35,236 nt of DNA from an uncultured Selenomonadales bacterium (lineage in GTDB: Bacteria; Bacillota; Negativicutes; Selenomonadales; Selenomonadaceae). Position 1 is the first letter of the stretch, and every line of letters begins with the position of its first letter. Made by a program: the position numbers and the translations under genes. The DNA lies in assembly GCA_937877545.1 (NCBI GenBank), contig CALFJE010000097.1, positions 1-35,236 of the forward strand, given 5' to 3'. Under the pieces are notes generated by a model that saw nothing but the letters and a program-made list of their open reading frames with translations, was not told the DNA's origin and did not search any database. Below are positions 6,841 to 15,456 of this stretch, piece by piece.

Positions 6841-8796
6841 ATGATAAGCGTTATGATTAAACCGAATGTTACGACGTTAAGGCTCGCGGCAATCTGCGCG
6901 GCGGGCATTATCTTAAACGTGGCTGGCTCCGAATTGGCGCGTCATTTGGATTTGCCCGTTTACCTGGACACTTGCGGCACTGTTTTTATCGCGGTGCTCG
7001 GCGGCTACGTCCCCGGTATCGCCGTCGGATTCTTCACCAACATTATCGGCGCGGAGCTGAATATCAACGAAATGTATTTCGGCATCGTCAGCATTCTGAT
7101 AGCCCTTATTGCCGCCTTCCTTGCAAGTAAGGGCTACTACGATAAATTTTACAAAGTTTTGTGCACAATCCCCGCCGTGGCTTTGACCGCGACTGTATTC
7201 GGTACGATTATCGAAGAACTTTTGAAGCCGCGCAATTCCTTTGAGTCCGTGACAAAATTATTTTATCAAAGCCTGCAACATTTTCCCGGTGAAATCCTCG
7301 ACAAGGGCTTGGCGGTCGTGGTGGCGTTCCTGCTCTTGCAGATAGTCCCCGACGCCTTGAAGGACGAATTCCGCTTAATGGGCAAAATGCAAGCCCCGTT
7401 GTCACCCGATATGCGGGCGGCAATGAAGACGCAAAACGATTTTATCCTGTCGTTGCGCACAAAGATGGTCTTCAACCTCATGTCGATAACGATTCTGGTC
7501 GCGATTTTCATTTCGGCTATCAGCTACACGATTTATCAAGACTCCGCCTACAAGGAGCACATACGCATTGCCGACGGCTTGGTTACAATGGCTGTCAACG
7601 AAATTAACCCAAATCGCGTGGACGAATACTTGAAGCTGGGGCGGGCGGCGGAAGGCTACGAGGCGGTCGAGCGCAATTTGTATCGGATTCGGGCAAGCAA
7701 TGTTGACGTGCGGTTTCTTTACGTCTACAAGATTGAGGAGGACGGTTGCCACGTCGTGTTTGACTTGGAAACGGCAGACCTTAGCGCGTCGCCGCCCGGC
7801 AGCATTGAAGCGTTTGACGAATCTTTTTTGCCTTACGTTGACGATTTGCTTGCCGGCAAGCCCATTCCGCCGATTATCTCCGACGATACGTTCGGCTATC
7901 TGCTTACGATTTACAAGCCCGTTTACAATCATCAGGGGCAATGCGTTTGCTATGCCGGCATAGATTTTTCCGTGGAGCAGATTAACGATTACGGGCGCAC
8001 GTTTATTGCCAAGGTCGTCGCGTTATTTTCGGGCGCGGTGATTTTTATACTGGCTTTGGGCTTGTCGTTCATTGAGAACAACATTATCCTGCCGGTCAAT
8101 ACCATGGCTTGTTGCGCGGGCAGTTTCGCCTATGACAGCGCGGAGGCGCGTAAGCAGAACATTGAGCGCATTAAGAGCTTGGAGATTCAGACGCACGACG
8201 AGATTGAAAATCTTTACTCCGCCTTTTTGAAGACGACCTCCGACAGTATGCAGTACTTTGAAAAATTTAAGCGTGCCAAAATTCAAGTGGCGGTCATGGA
8301 CGAATTGGCGCACACCGATTCGCTGACGGGCATTAAAAATAAAACCGCATACATTGAGCGCACGGAAAAGCTTGACCGCGACATAGCGGCGGGCGCGGCG
8401 AACTTCGCGATAATTATGATTGACGTGAACTGTTTAAAGAAAGTCAACGACACCTACGGGCACGAGCGCGGCAACGAGTACTTGATTAACGCCTGCAAGC
8501 TTGCCTGTGACGTTTTCGGCAAGGACAATGTTTATCGCGTGGGCGGCGACGAATTTGTTGTGATTTTGGACGGCGAGGACGTTAAGCATTGCGACGCGGC
8601 GGTTTCGCGAATCAAGGCGGAGGTTGAGCGTTTCCGCGCAGATTCGACGCTGGAACCGTGGGAAAAGGTTTCGGCGGCGGTTGGCGTTGCCTATTACGAG
8701 GAAGTCATAGACAGCACTGCCGAAGAGGTCTTCAAGCGGGCTGACGCGCAGATGTACCAAAACAAGTTGGCTATGAAGGCGACGCGCAAGGATTGA
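6841..8796 (+). CDS. Membrane-bound sensor diguanylate cyclase (GGDEF)
   Basis: Predicted to make cyclic di-GMP from two GTP in response to an external signal. Of 651 residues, about 10-180 form a multi-helix membrane region resembling ECF-type or MASE-like sensors. A helix near 208-232 leads into an extracytoplasmic, Cache-like domain (about 235-385), and a second helix near 388-412 returns to the cytosol. The GGDEF domain runs from about 486 (DELAHTDSLTGIKNK) to the end, with an intact GGDEF at 568-572. The inhibitory RxxD site expected before it reads FGKD, so product inhibition is probably absent. I chose ATG 6841 because GAGAGG lies ten bases upstream and the promoter is at 6780-6809; the frame is open further upstream but crosses the promoter. 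The stop is directly followed by repeat copy B. Confidence 0.9.
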   Translation: MISVMIKPNVTTLRLAAICAAGIILNVAGSELARHLDLPVYLDTCGTVFIAVLGGYVPGIAVGFFTNIIGAELNINEMYFGIVSILIALIAAFLASKGYYDKFYKVLCTIPAVALTATVFGTIIEELLKPRNSFESVTKLFYQSLQHFPGEILDKGLAVVVAFLLLQIVPDALKDEFRLMGKMQAPLSPDMRAAMKTQNDFILSLRTKMVFNLMSITILVAIFISAISYTIYQDSAYKEHIRIADGLVTMAVNEINPNRVDEYLKLGRAAEGYEAVERNLYRIRASNVDVRFLYVYKIEEDGCHVVFDLETADLSASPPGSIEAFDESFLPYVDDLLAGKPIPPIISDDTFGYLLTIYKPVYNHQGQCVCYAGIDFSVEQINDYGRTFIAKVVALFSGAVIFILALGLSFIENNIILPVNTMACCAGSFAYDSAEARKQNIERIKSLEIQTHDEIENLYSAFLKTTSDSMQYFEKFKRAKIQVAVMDELAHTDSLTGIKNKTAYIERTEKLDRDIAAGAANFAIIMIDVNCLKKVNDTYGHERGNEYLINACKLACDVFGKDNVYRVGGDEFVVILDGEDVKHCDAAVSRIKAEVERFRADSTLEPWEKVSAAVGVAYYEEVIDSTAEEVFKRADAQMYQNKLAMKATRKD

Positions 8797-8967
8797 CCCC
8801 CCTTTGCCAAAGCGTGGGTACGCGGAACCGGCTGTCTCGGCGGCGGCGCGTCGTGCTGATTTAACTTAATTCGGATTTTGTAGTTTTAATCTACTTTCTT
8901 TGCGTGCCCAAATGAGATGCAACGTCACTTTGCTTGCGGAGGATCTGACATCCCTGTCGGCTCCAAA
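8797..8967 (+). repeat. Intergenic repeat family, copy B
   Basis: Starts on the base after the cyclase stop codon with six C and TTTGCCAAAGCGTGG. The first 42 bases match copy A except at three positions. Further along are CTACTTTCTTTG (about 8890), GCAA-CGTCACT-TTGC (about 8921-8935) and a degenerate hairpin ending TGTCGGCTCC (to 8967). Unlike copies A and D it lacks a clean T-run after the hairpin. The remaining 150 bases of this 321-base gap hold the yhdT promoter and leader. Confidence 0.7.
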
Positions 8968-9026
8968 TTATACGCGATTGTTTATCGGATAAAGTTTGCA
9001 GCTCCAAAAGTGCGCGGCGGTTTCGT

Positions 9027-9055
9027 TTGACACGGCGGCGGGCGTGATATACAAT
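9027..9055 (+). promoter_or_regulatory. Near-consensus sigma-70 promoter for yhdT-panF
   Basis: A perfect TTGACA (9027-9032), a 17-base spacer, then TACAAT (9050-9055). The yhdT ATG lies 62 bases downstream, leaving a leader of about 55 bases with a small inverted repeat (CCCCTCG / GACGGGAGG) just before the ribosome binding site. Confidence 0.75.
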
Positions 9056-9117
9056 GCGGCGCGAAAATAAGCTCGTACCCCTCGACGGGAGGAGACGAGA
9101 CTTGGAGGTTTTCGCCA

Positions 9118-9396
9118 ATGAAAAATGTTAATCGTGCGTCCTTGAGCGACGCGCAAAAGTTCAGCCTGGTCAGGCGCGAGGCGATTTACACGGGGCTTGC
9201 GTTGGCGGGGCTGATTATTTTTTGGCTGATAGCGGGCTTCGGCACGGCGTCACTCGACGTTAAGATTTGCCACGTACCGCTGTGGGCTGTGCTCGGTACC
9301 GTCGGCGTGTGGCTCGTCGCTATCCTAATCAGCTTTGTGCTCAGCCGTATCCTGTTCAAGGACGTTGACTTGGGAGGCGAAGACGATGGAAGGTAA
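9118..9396 (+). CDS. yhdT: YhdT / DUF997 family small membrane protein
   Basis: A 92-residue protein with two transmembrane segments, about residues 22-42 and 55-80, separated by a short loop with Pro and Trp. In many bacteria this family sits directly before panF and is annotated as an accessory subunit of the sodium/pantothenate symporter; the exact role is unproven. TTGGAGG lies nine bases before the ATG. The last 11 bases overlap panF, which fits co-translation of the pair. Confidence 0.82.
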   Translation: MKNVNRASLSDAQKFSLVRREAIYTGLALAGLIIFWLIAGFGTASLDVKICHVPLWAVLGTVGVWLVAILISFVLSRILFKDVDLGGEDDGR

Positions 9397-10876
9397 TCTT
9401 TTCGCGCTCCGTTCGCTGATTCTGCTGTTGCCGCTGATTGGCTTCATGGCGGTCATGGTCGGCATAAGCATTTACGTTCGACACAGGCAGGCGGGCAAAA
9501 ATTTCGTAAGCAGTTACTTCGTCGGCAACCGCGAACTCGGCGGCTTCGTCTTGGCTATGACAACCGTCGCCACGTACAGCTCGGTTTCAAGTTTCGTCGG
9601 CGGACCGGGTATGGCGTTTCAAGTCGGCTTCGGCTGGATTTATATGGCGGTCGTTCAAGTGACGGCGATTTTCCTCGTGCTGGGCATTTTCGGCAAGCGC
9701 GTCGCGCTCCTCGCCCGCAAGCTCAATGCCGTTACCGTCGTCGACATTATCCGCGCCCGTTTCCAATCCGATTTTTTGGCGGCAGTCGCGGCGTTCGTTA
9801 TAGTTTTATTTTTCTGCGGCACCATGACGGCTCAATTCGTCGGCGGCGCAAAATTATTCGCGGCGGTGACGGGCTACAGCTACGAGGCGGGGCTTATCCT
9901 CTTCGGGCTGACGGTCGTTATCTACACGTCAATTGGCGGCTTCCGCGCTGTCGCGTTGACGGATACTTGTTGCGCCGTAATGATGATGATTGGTATCGTC
10001 CTGCTGTTGCATTACGTCTTGCAGGCGGGCGGCGGCTTCGATAACATCATGACGCGCCTTGAGACGAACAATCCCGAACTGTTCGAGCCGTTTTCTATGG
10101 GCAACATGCCTTGGACGATTTACTTCACGCAATGGCTGTTGGTCGGCATTTGCACTATCGCGTTGCCTCAATCGGTCGTGCGCGGCATAAGCTACAAAAA
10201 CACGCAGGGACTTCATCAAGCAATGCTGATTGGCACGGTTGTCGTCGGATTCATGAACATCGGGATAAATTTCACGGGCATATTGGCGCACGGCGTCTTG
10301 ACGGGCACGGCGGCTGATTACGGCGGCGTCGACAATGTTATCCCCACAGCGATTGTTATGGCTATGCCGATTGAACTGGTCGGGCTGGCGATAATCGGAC
10401 CTTTGGCGGCGTCAATATCGACCATATCGGGCTTGCTTATCGTGGCGTCCAGCGCGATTGTCAAAGACGTTTATCTTCATTGGGCTGAGAAAAACAATCG
10501 CTCTGTGACACCTGCGCGGGTCAAGGCGTTGTCAATGGCGACGACGGCTTTAATCGGCGCGGCGGTCTTCGTGATAGCCTTGACGCCGCCGAGCTTGATT
10601 TGGCTGATAAACATGTTCGCGTTCGGCGGGCTGGAGACGGCGTTTTTCTGGACTTTGCTCCTCGGACTGTTCTGGAGGCGGGCGAACAAATTGGGCGCGA
10701 TGCTCTCCATGACGGGCGGGACGATTATATACTGCGCCGCGCAGGCGACGGGCTTTAAAATCCTCAACCTGCACCAAATCACTATAGGCATAACGGTTTC
10801 GCTGATTCTGTTCCTTATCGGCTCGTACCTCGGCAAGCGCACCGACGACGAGACTTTGAAAATTTTCTTCCCGTAA
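9386..10876 (+). CDS. panF: Sodium/pantothenate symporter
   Basis: Imports pantothenate, the coenzyme A precursor, together with Na+ across the inner membrane. The 496-residue SSS-family protein has about 13 hydrophobic segments. The family's early FVGNRELGGFVLAMTTVATY (residues ~45-64) and SSFVGGPG motifs are present, as is the GGFRAVALTDT loop near 185. The start is ATG 9386 with GGGAGG eight bases upstream, inside the end of yhdT. The yhdT partner and the strong shared promoter support the panF assignment over other SSS transporters. A terminator follows at once. Confidence 0.9.
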   Translation: MEGNLFALRSLILLLPLIGFMAVMVGISIYVRHRQAGKNFVSSYFVGNRELGGFVLAMTTVATYSSVSSFVGGPGMAFQVGFGWIYMAVVQVTAIFLVLGIFGKRVALLARKLNAVTVVDIIRARFQSDFLAAVAAFVIVLFFCGTMTAQFVGGAKLFAAVTGYSYEAGLILFGLTVVIYTSIGGFRAVALTDTCCAVMMMIGIVLLLHYVLQAGGGFDNIMTRLETNNPELFEPFSMGNMPWTIYFTQWLLVGICTIALPQSVVRGISYKNTQGLHQAMLIGTVVVGFMNIGINFTGILAHGVLTGTAADYGGVDNVIPTAIVMAMPIELVGLAIIGPLAASISTISGLLIVASSAIVKDVYLHWAEKNNRSVTPARVKALSMATTALIGAAVFVIALTPPSLIWLINMFAFGGLETAFFWTLLLGLFWRRANKLGAMLSMTGGTIIYCAAQATGFKILNLHQITIGITVSLILFLIGSYLGKRTDDETLKIFFP

Positions 10877-10883
10877 AAAATTA

Positions 10884-10912
10884 TCCCCCTCCAAAATCGG
10901 AAGGGGATTTTT
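10884..10912. terminator. Terminator between panF and the first RTX gene
   Basis: TCCCCCTCC (10884-10892) pairs with GGAAGGGGA (10899-10907) with one mismatch, around AAAATC, then TTTTT. Read from the other strand the hairpin is followed by ATAATTTTTT, so it may also end the leftward RTX transcript. Its arms and loop are almost the same as those of the recG terminator near 28744-28765. Confidence 0.8.
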
Positions 10913-10927
10913 GTTTCCGCGCAGATT

Positions 10928-12757
10928 TTATTGTCTTGCCAGAGTGTTGCCGCTTACGACGTAGTTGTTGCCGTTGACGTTAAAGTTCGTGGCGGTGGGC
11001 TTATCCAAAATTATCGCGCTGTAGGTGTCCCCGACCTTGAAGACGACGCGCCCCGAGCCGCTGTAATAAGCCGCCGACCATTCGCCGTTAATCTCCAGCA
11101 TATCGGTATCGTCGAAGCCGAAAATCATATCCTTGCCGTCGCCGTCGTTGTAAATGAAGGTGTCCGCGCCGTCCTGTCCCCAAAGGCTGTCGTTACCTTT
11201 GCCGCCAATGAGCGTGTCGTCGCCCGTGTAGCCGTAGAGCTTATCGTTACCCGCGCCGCCGAGGACGTAATCATCTCCGCTGCCGCCGCTGAGATAATCG
11301 TTGCCGTTGTCGCCAATGAGCGTGTCGTCGCCTGCGCCGCCGCTTATCGTATCGGAACCCGCGCCGCCCGCCAGCGTGTTATCGAGGGCGTTCCCCGTGA
11401 TTTGGATCGCCGTCGTGCGCGAGGTCACCTCAGCCGCGATATAACTTGCAGGCAACGTTACCTTGCCGGAGCTGCCGTTCGTCAATTTCAAAGTCCGCGT
11501 TATTATCGGCGTAAAGCTTGCCGTCCCCGCCAGAGTGATTTTGCCCGCCCCGACCGTGATAATCCAATCGTCGCCGGTGCCCGCATTTATTGTGACCGCC
11601 GAGCCGTCGTTGTCAATGTAATCGGAGCCGTCGCCCGCGTTGATTGTGACGTTGGAGCCGTCGCCCGCGTTGATTGTGACGTTCGAGCCGTAATTGCGAA
11701 TGGAATCGTCGGCATAATTGCCGTTAATCAGGACGTTGGAGCCGTAATTGTAGACGCCCTCCTCGTCGGAACCGTCAATCGTCGTGTCGGAATCAAAGTT
11801 GACGCCCGCCAGGTCGCCGATAAATTCGCCGTTGACATTAGCCGCCTTGGTGTCGTACAGCGTTATCGAGCCTCTGCGCGTGTTCAAAATGAGGTCGTCG
11901 CCCGACACCACCGAATCGGTTATCCAATCGTTGTAAAGCCTTATCGTACTCGTGAGGTTTTAGTTGTAAACGGTATCGTCGCCGTCGCCAAAGCTGTATG
12001 CAATTTTTGTACCTCTGACGGTATTGCTCAAAGAAATTTCGTCGTCGCCTCTGCCGCCAAAGACGGTCGAATCGGTGCCGCCGTTATAAATGTAATCGTC
12101 ACCGTTGCCGCCATAGGCATAAGAATTTGCTCCGCTGTTGCTGATGGTATCGTCGCCGCTGTCGCCGTAGACATAAGAATTTGCTCCGCTGTTGCTGATG
12201 GTATCGTCGCCGCTGTCGCCGTAGACATAAGAATTTGCTCCGCTGTTGACAATGGAATCGTCACCTGAGCCGCTGTCGATTGTGGCAAAAGCACCGTTGC
12301 TGTTGGAAATGTAATCGTCGCCGTTGCCGCCGTAAACCTGCGCGGAGTCGCCGTAGTTGGAAATGGTGTCGTCACCTGAGCCGCTGTCGACGTAGGAATT
12401 TGCGCTTCTCCAATTATCGATTGAATCGTTGCCGCTGCCGGCGTAGACGTGGGAATTTGCGCTGTACCAATTATCGATTGAATCGTCGCCGCTGCCGGCG
12501 TAGATATATGAATAATCGCTGCTGTTGTAAATGGAATCGTCGCCCGCGCCCAGCTCAATGTAGGCATTTTCGCCTTGAGTATAAACTTCGTCGTCGCCCT
12601 TGCCCGCGTCGATTGAAACGTTATCGGCTTCATTGGTAATTTCGTCATCGCCCTTGCCGCCGTCGAGCGTCGAGTAGTCGCCGCTGTTGGTTATGGTATC
12701 CGCCGCCGCCGTCCCCGTGACGAAAGCTCCTTCGATTGTGTTGTTGAACTCTGCCAT
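10928..12757 (-). pseudogene. RTX-like calcium-binding repeat protein, interrupted by one in-frame TAA
   Basis: One reading frame of 609 codons with a single internal TAA at 11960-11962 (context DDTVYN-stop-NLTSTI). It starts at ATG 12757 with GAGGAG upstream and a strong promoter. The N-terminal 265 residues are about twelve glycine/aspartate-rich 18-residue repeats of the type GSGDDSIxNxxxANSYV. After the stop come a spacer and eight classic nonapeptides (GGAGSDTIS to GQDGADTFI). A C-terminal domain of about 90 residues follows, with DGKDMIFGFDDTDML, shared with the second RTX gene. Such proteins bind Ca2+ and leave the cell by type I secretion, but no transporter gene is in the window. The stop is probably a point mutation of a Tyr codon. 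The two halves could be made separately, but the second lacks a good ribosome binding site. Confidence 0.85.
12118..12248 (-). repeat. 54-bp tandem repeat inside the first RTX gene
   Basis: Two identical 54-base units (12118-12171, 12172-12225) and 23 bases of a third. Each encodes the 18 residues SGANSYVYGDSGDDTISN, two turns of a calcium beta-roll. Identity at the DNA level points to recent unit duplication, so copy number is likely to vary between strains. Confidence 0.9.
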
Positions 12758-12793
12758 AAGAATCTGCTCCTCATAAAATGTTTTGTCGCGGGG

Positions 12794-12821
12794 ATTATAA
12801 TAATTGATTTTTTTGTGTCAA
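12794..12821 (-). promoter_or_regulatory. Consensus sigma-70 promoter of the first RTX gene
   Basis: Minus-strand TTGACA (plus 12816-12821), 16 bases of mostly A/T, TATAAT (plus 12794-12799). The start codon is 36 bases further on, with GAGGAG in between. Both hexamers are perfect, so the gene was once strongly expressed despite its internal stop. Confidence 0.8.
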
Positions 12822-12834
12822 TTTGGCGACGCAA

Positions 12835-12862
12835 AAAATCCCGCCGGGCTTTCCGACGGGAT
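12835..12862 (-). terminator. Terminator of the second RTX gene
   Basis: On the minus strand AATCCCGTCGG, a short AAAG loop and CCCGGCGGGATT are followed by a T-run. It lies 20 bases after the stop codon at 12883 and about 15 bases before the next promoter. Confidence 0.8.
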
Positions 12863-12882
12863 TAAGAGTTTCCGCGCAGATT

Positions 12883-14707
12883 TTACTTTTTGGCAAGCGT
12901 GGTGCCGCTGATTTGGTAGAGTTCGCCGTTGACGTTAAAGTTCGTGGCGGTGAAGTCCTTAAGGGTTATCGCGCCCGCCGTCGAGCCGACCTTGAAGGCG
13001 AGCACATTGGTTTTGGCGGTGTAAGTCGCGGTAAAGTCGCCCGTGATTTGAAGCATATCGGTATCGTCGAAGCCGAAAATCATATCCTTGCCGTCGCCGT
13101 CCGCGTAGAGGAAAGTATCGGCTCCCGCGTTACCCCACAGCGCGTCGTTACCTTTGCCGCCGATCAACATATCATTGCCCGCGCCGCCGCTTAGCGTATC
13201 GTTCTTGACAGTACCGACGATTGAGTTCGCCGCGTCACCGCCCGAAAGATTGACCGCCTTACTTGCAAGCGTGGCGTCTATGATTTGAGCGTCAAGTGTC
13301 GTGGTGCCCTTCGCGCTGAAACTTACCGGTAAGGTCGCCGTCGTCTTGGTCGGGTTGTAGAATACGCCGCTTGAAAAGACTTTTTCGCCGCCCTCGTCAA
13401 CGATTGTAACCTCGGCGGTATTTTTGACGGTAACGGAATTTCTTCCGACCTTGAGCACGGTGTTGCCTTTCTTGTCAACTGCGGCGTCGGTAATCGTCGC
13501 GCTGACCAGGCTTACCTTATCGCCCGCGCCGTTGCCGCCCACGAACACATTTGCCTTAGTGTTGCCCGTAATCGCCACGCCGTCGGTAAGCGAGCCGTCT
13601 ATCGTCACGAGCTTTGAATCGGCGGAGAAGGCTTTGGTTGCGGCGTTGAGCGTTATTGCCGTCTCTGCCGCGTTCAAAATGCCGTCCGTGCCGTAAATGT
13701 TGACGGTAGACTTTTTGCCGTCGGCGAAGGCGATTTTCTTGCCCGCCGCCGTAAATGAAGATGTCATTTACTTTGCCGCCGTGTATGGTTTCGTTCTTCG
13801 CGTTGCCGAAGATTTTTACAGCCGCCTTGACGGTTGCGGCGTCGACATTGGTAAAGCCTGCGGCGTCGAGGGAGCCTTTGAATGAACTTGTGAGCGTGAC
13901 GCTTTCGCTCAAGACAATGCGGTCGTTGAAGTAAGTTTTGGTCGTCGCGCCGTTGCCGTCCGTGAAGGTGATTTGTTTGCCGTCAGTCAGCGGATTTTCG
14001 TCGTCAAGTTTCTTGAGCGTGAGAGTATTCTTGCCGACGGTTACAACCGCGTCGCCGTTTTTGCTAATGGAGACATTCGCCGCGCCGTCGACGGAGATTT
14101 TATCCTTGCCTGTCGTGTAATCGGTAATGACATCTTTGCCGCCCGTCATGATGAAAGTATCGTCCCCTGCGCCGCCGAAAACTGAGGTATTTGAGCCGTT
14201 GCCCTCGTAGGCGTAATTGTGTATGGAATCGTCGCCTTCGCCGCCGTTGATTGTAATAAATTTATCTTCGTTGTAAATATGGTCATTACCTGCGTCGCCG
14301 AATATGGTTGACTTGCCGCCATCAATCGTATAAGGAACCCGGTCACCGCTAAAGAGAGAGTTCATGTAAGAAGAGTAATTTGCAATAGAATCATTGCCGT
14401 CTCCACCGCTTATATATGCCCGGTAAGCGTTGTTTTCAATGGTATCGTTGCCACCAAGAGCGGATATCGTTTGGTCGTAAGGAAGAACGAAGAATTCGAG
14501 ACGACTTATTTCTACACCGTCTTTTTTTACGACTGTTATATCAATGTATGGTGCGTTTACAATATGATTGTCGCCCGCGTCACCAAGCTTTTCACCGGGA
14601 GTATACACCGTATAAACAGTGTCTCCACGAGCACTTTAATAGGATTTGCCATTATAAATCACTCCTTCCTTGAAATCAAAACCTCCTGTAAAGAACGCTT
14701 TCGCCAT
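12883..14707 (-). pseudogene. Second RTX-like calcium-binding protein, broken by an early stop and a frameshift
   Basis: ATG 14707 has a GGAAGGAGCGGATTCT leader closely like that of the first RTX gene. The frame reads MAKAFFTGG... and meets TAA at codon 24 (14636-14638), then continues open with ARGDTVYTVYTPGEKLG and several GDAGNDxIYN-type repeats. At about 13742-13748 an extra G in a GGCGGCGGG run shifts the frame; removing it joins FIYGG to GKKIAFADGKK and the rest. The remaining part has a few nonapeptides (GGAGNDMLI, GGKGNDALW) and the same C-terminal domain (DGKDMIFGFDDTDML) as its neighbour. Full length would be about 607 residues. With two separate lesions this is most likely a dead gene. 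A second ATG at 14652 with GGAAGGAGT is out of frame. Confidence 0.82.
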
Positions 14708-14754
14708 AGAATCCGCTCCTTCCGATAAAAACCAAATCAATCCGAGCTTTACAA

Positions 14755-14784
14755 TTTATAGTATATCCCCCCTTCCATGCGCAA
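14755..14784 (-). promoter_or_regulatory. Weak candidate promoter of the second RTX gene
   Basis: Minus-strand TTGCGC (plus 14779-14784), 18 bases, TATAAA (plus 14755-14760), about 47 bases before ATG 14707. TTGCGC is also the apparent -35 at 18230 and 24832. Confidence 0.35.
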
Positions 14785-14872
14785 TTGCAAAAAAAAATTC
14801 CCGCCATATTGACGGGCAACTTTTGAAAAATTGACAAACAGCAGACGCGCCGTGCATTACTGATTGCGCCGC

Positions 14873-14911
14873 AAAAAAAACCGCTCGACGAATCGAACGG
14901 TTAATTTTTTT
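14873..14911. terminator. Bidirectional terminator after the DUF4337 remnant
   Basis: AACCGCTCGA (14879-14888), loop CGAA, TCGAACGGTT (14893-14902): a ten-base stem with one G-T pair, flanked by eight A on the left and seven T after 14905. It can end the leftward DUF4337 transcript. Nothing else recognisable lies between it and the second RTX promoter. Confidence 0.85.
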
Positions 14912-15327
14912 ACACGGCGTATATCGCTCTGATGAAGTTGCCGCGTCAGAGTGCGCAGAGACACGAGCAGAATCGCGATTTGCAAGTAAGTCAACGCGTT
15001 CGCGAAACTTTGATTCAAATCGGGAAACGGTTGCGAATAACTTCCTTTTCCCCGGCCTTCGCCGCAATTTCGTCCTGCTCCATCTCGTAACGTTCAATGG
15101 TCGCAACGTAGCTTTGTTTGAGTTAGCTGAGCTTATCGGGGGCGGTATTGGCGGGCGGGTCAATCTCAAGCATGGTAAGTTGCCCTTCGTAAATCGACTT
15201 TTTGATACCCTTGGCTTGATAATGATTTCAATCGTCGGAGGCTTGGCTTTGAGCGAGGATACCCTTGCTTGTGTTGTTTAGTGAATTCTTGAGTCTTGGT
15301 TTCGTCAATCTCGATATTCTTAGCCAA
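14912..15327 (-). pseudogene. DUF4337 family membrane protein, degraded
   Basis: A good ribosome binding site (AAGGAGGA) precedes TTG 15327, which begins AKNIEIDETKTQEFTKQ. A one-base shift is then needed to read GILAQSQASDD, followed by an in-frame TGA (15228-15230, where relatives have Trp), then NHYQAKGIKKSIYEGQLTML. Next come a TAA (15123-15125), a coiled-coil-like stretch LKQSYVATIERYEMEQDEIA, another shift near 15020, and a membrane segment NQSFANALTYLQIAILL. The order ASDxWNxYQAKxIK, coiled coil, TYLQIAI is typical of DUF4337. The normal last membrane helices are missing. At least four lesions make this clearly non-functional. Confidence 0.7.
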
Positions 15328-15342
15328 AAATATTCCTCCTTA

Positions 15343-15405
15343 GGGCGGCGCATTTGCGTGACGCATTTTCTTTGCTACTTTGGGTGAGCAAAAGAAAGTA
15401 GGACA
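15343..15405 (-). repeat. Intergenic repeat family, copy C (short form)
   Basis: A compact copy in reverse orientation just upstream of the DUF4337 remnant. On the minus strand it has CTACTTTCTTTTGCTCACCC ending AAAGTAG, giving an inverted repeat, and then TGCG-TCA-CGCA followed by AATGCGCC. The 5' C-rich block and the GACGGCTC hairpin seen in copy A are absent. Confidence 0.65.
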
Positions 15406-15424
15406 CAGCCAAAGAGATTCTTAT

Positions 15425-15456
15425 AAGTCTTTCTTGCGCGTCGGGAAGAAAGACTT
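15425..15456. repeat. Perfect 11-bp inverted repeat at the end of the clostripain gene
   Basis: AAGTCTTTCTT (15425-15435), a ten-base loop, AAGAAAGACTT (15446-15456). It overlaps the stop codon of the peptidase gene. There is no T-run, so it is more likely an mRNA 3' end stabiliser or part of repeat copy C than a standard terminator. Confidence 0.7.

Noticed and set aside
9056..9117. Riboswitch in the leader of yhdT-panF
   Set aside because: The leader is only about 55 bases with one weak inverted repeat and matches no riboswitch core I know.
10931..12268. 445-codon plus-strand frame with repeated RICSAV segments
   Set aside because: The repeats are the antisense reading of the 54-bp RTX units, not a separate protein.
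12118..12640. Regular repeats that could suggest a CRISPR array
   Set aside because: Units are contiguous, in frame and encode glycine/aspartate calcium-binding repeats; there are no spacers of constant length between fixed repeats.
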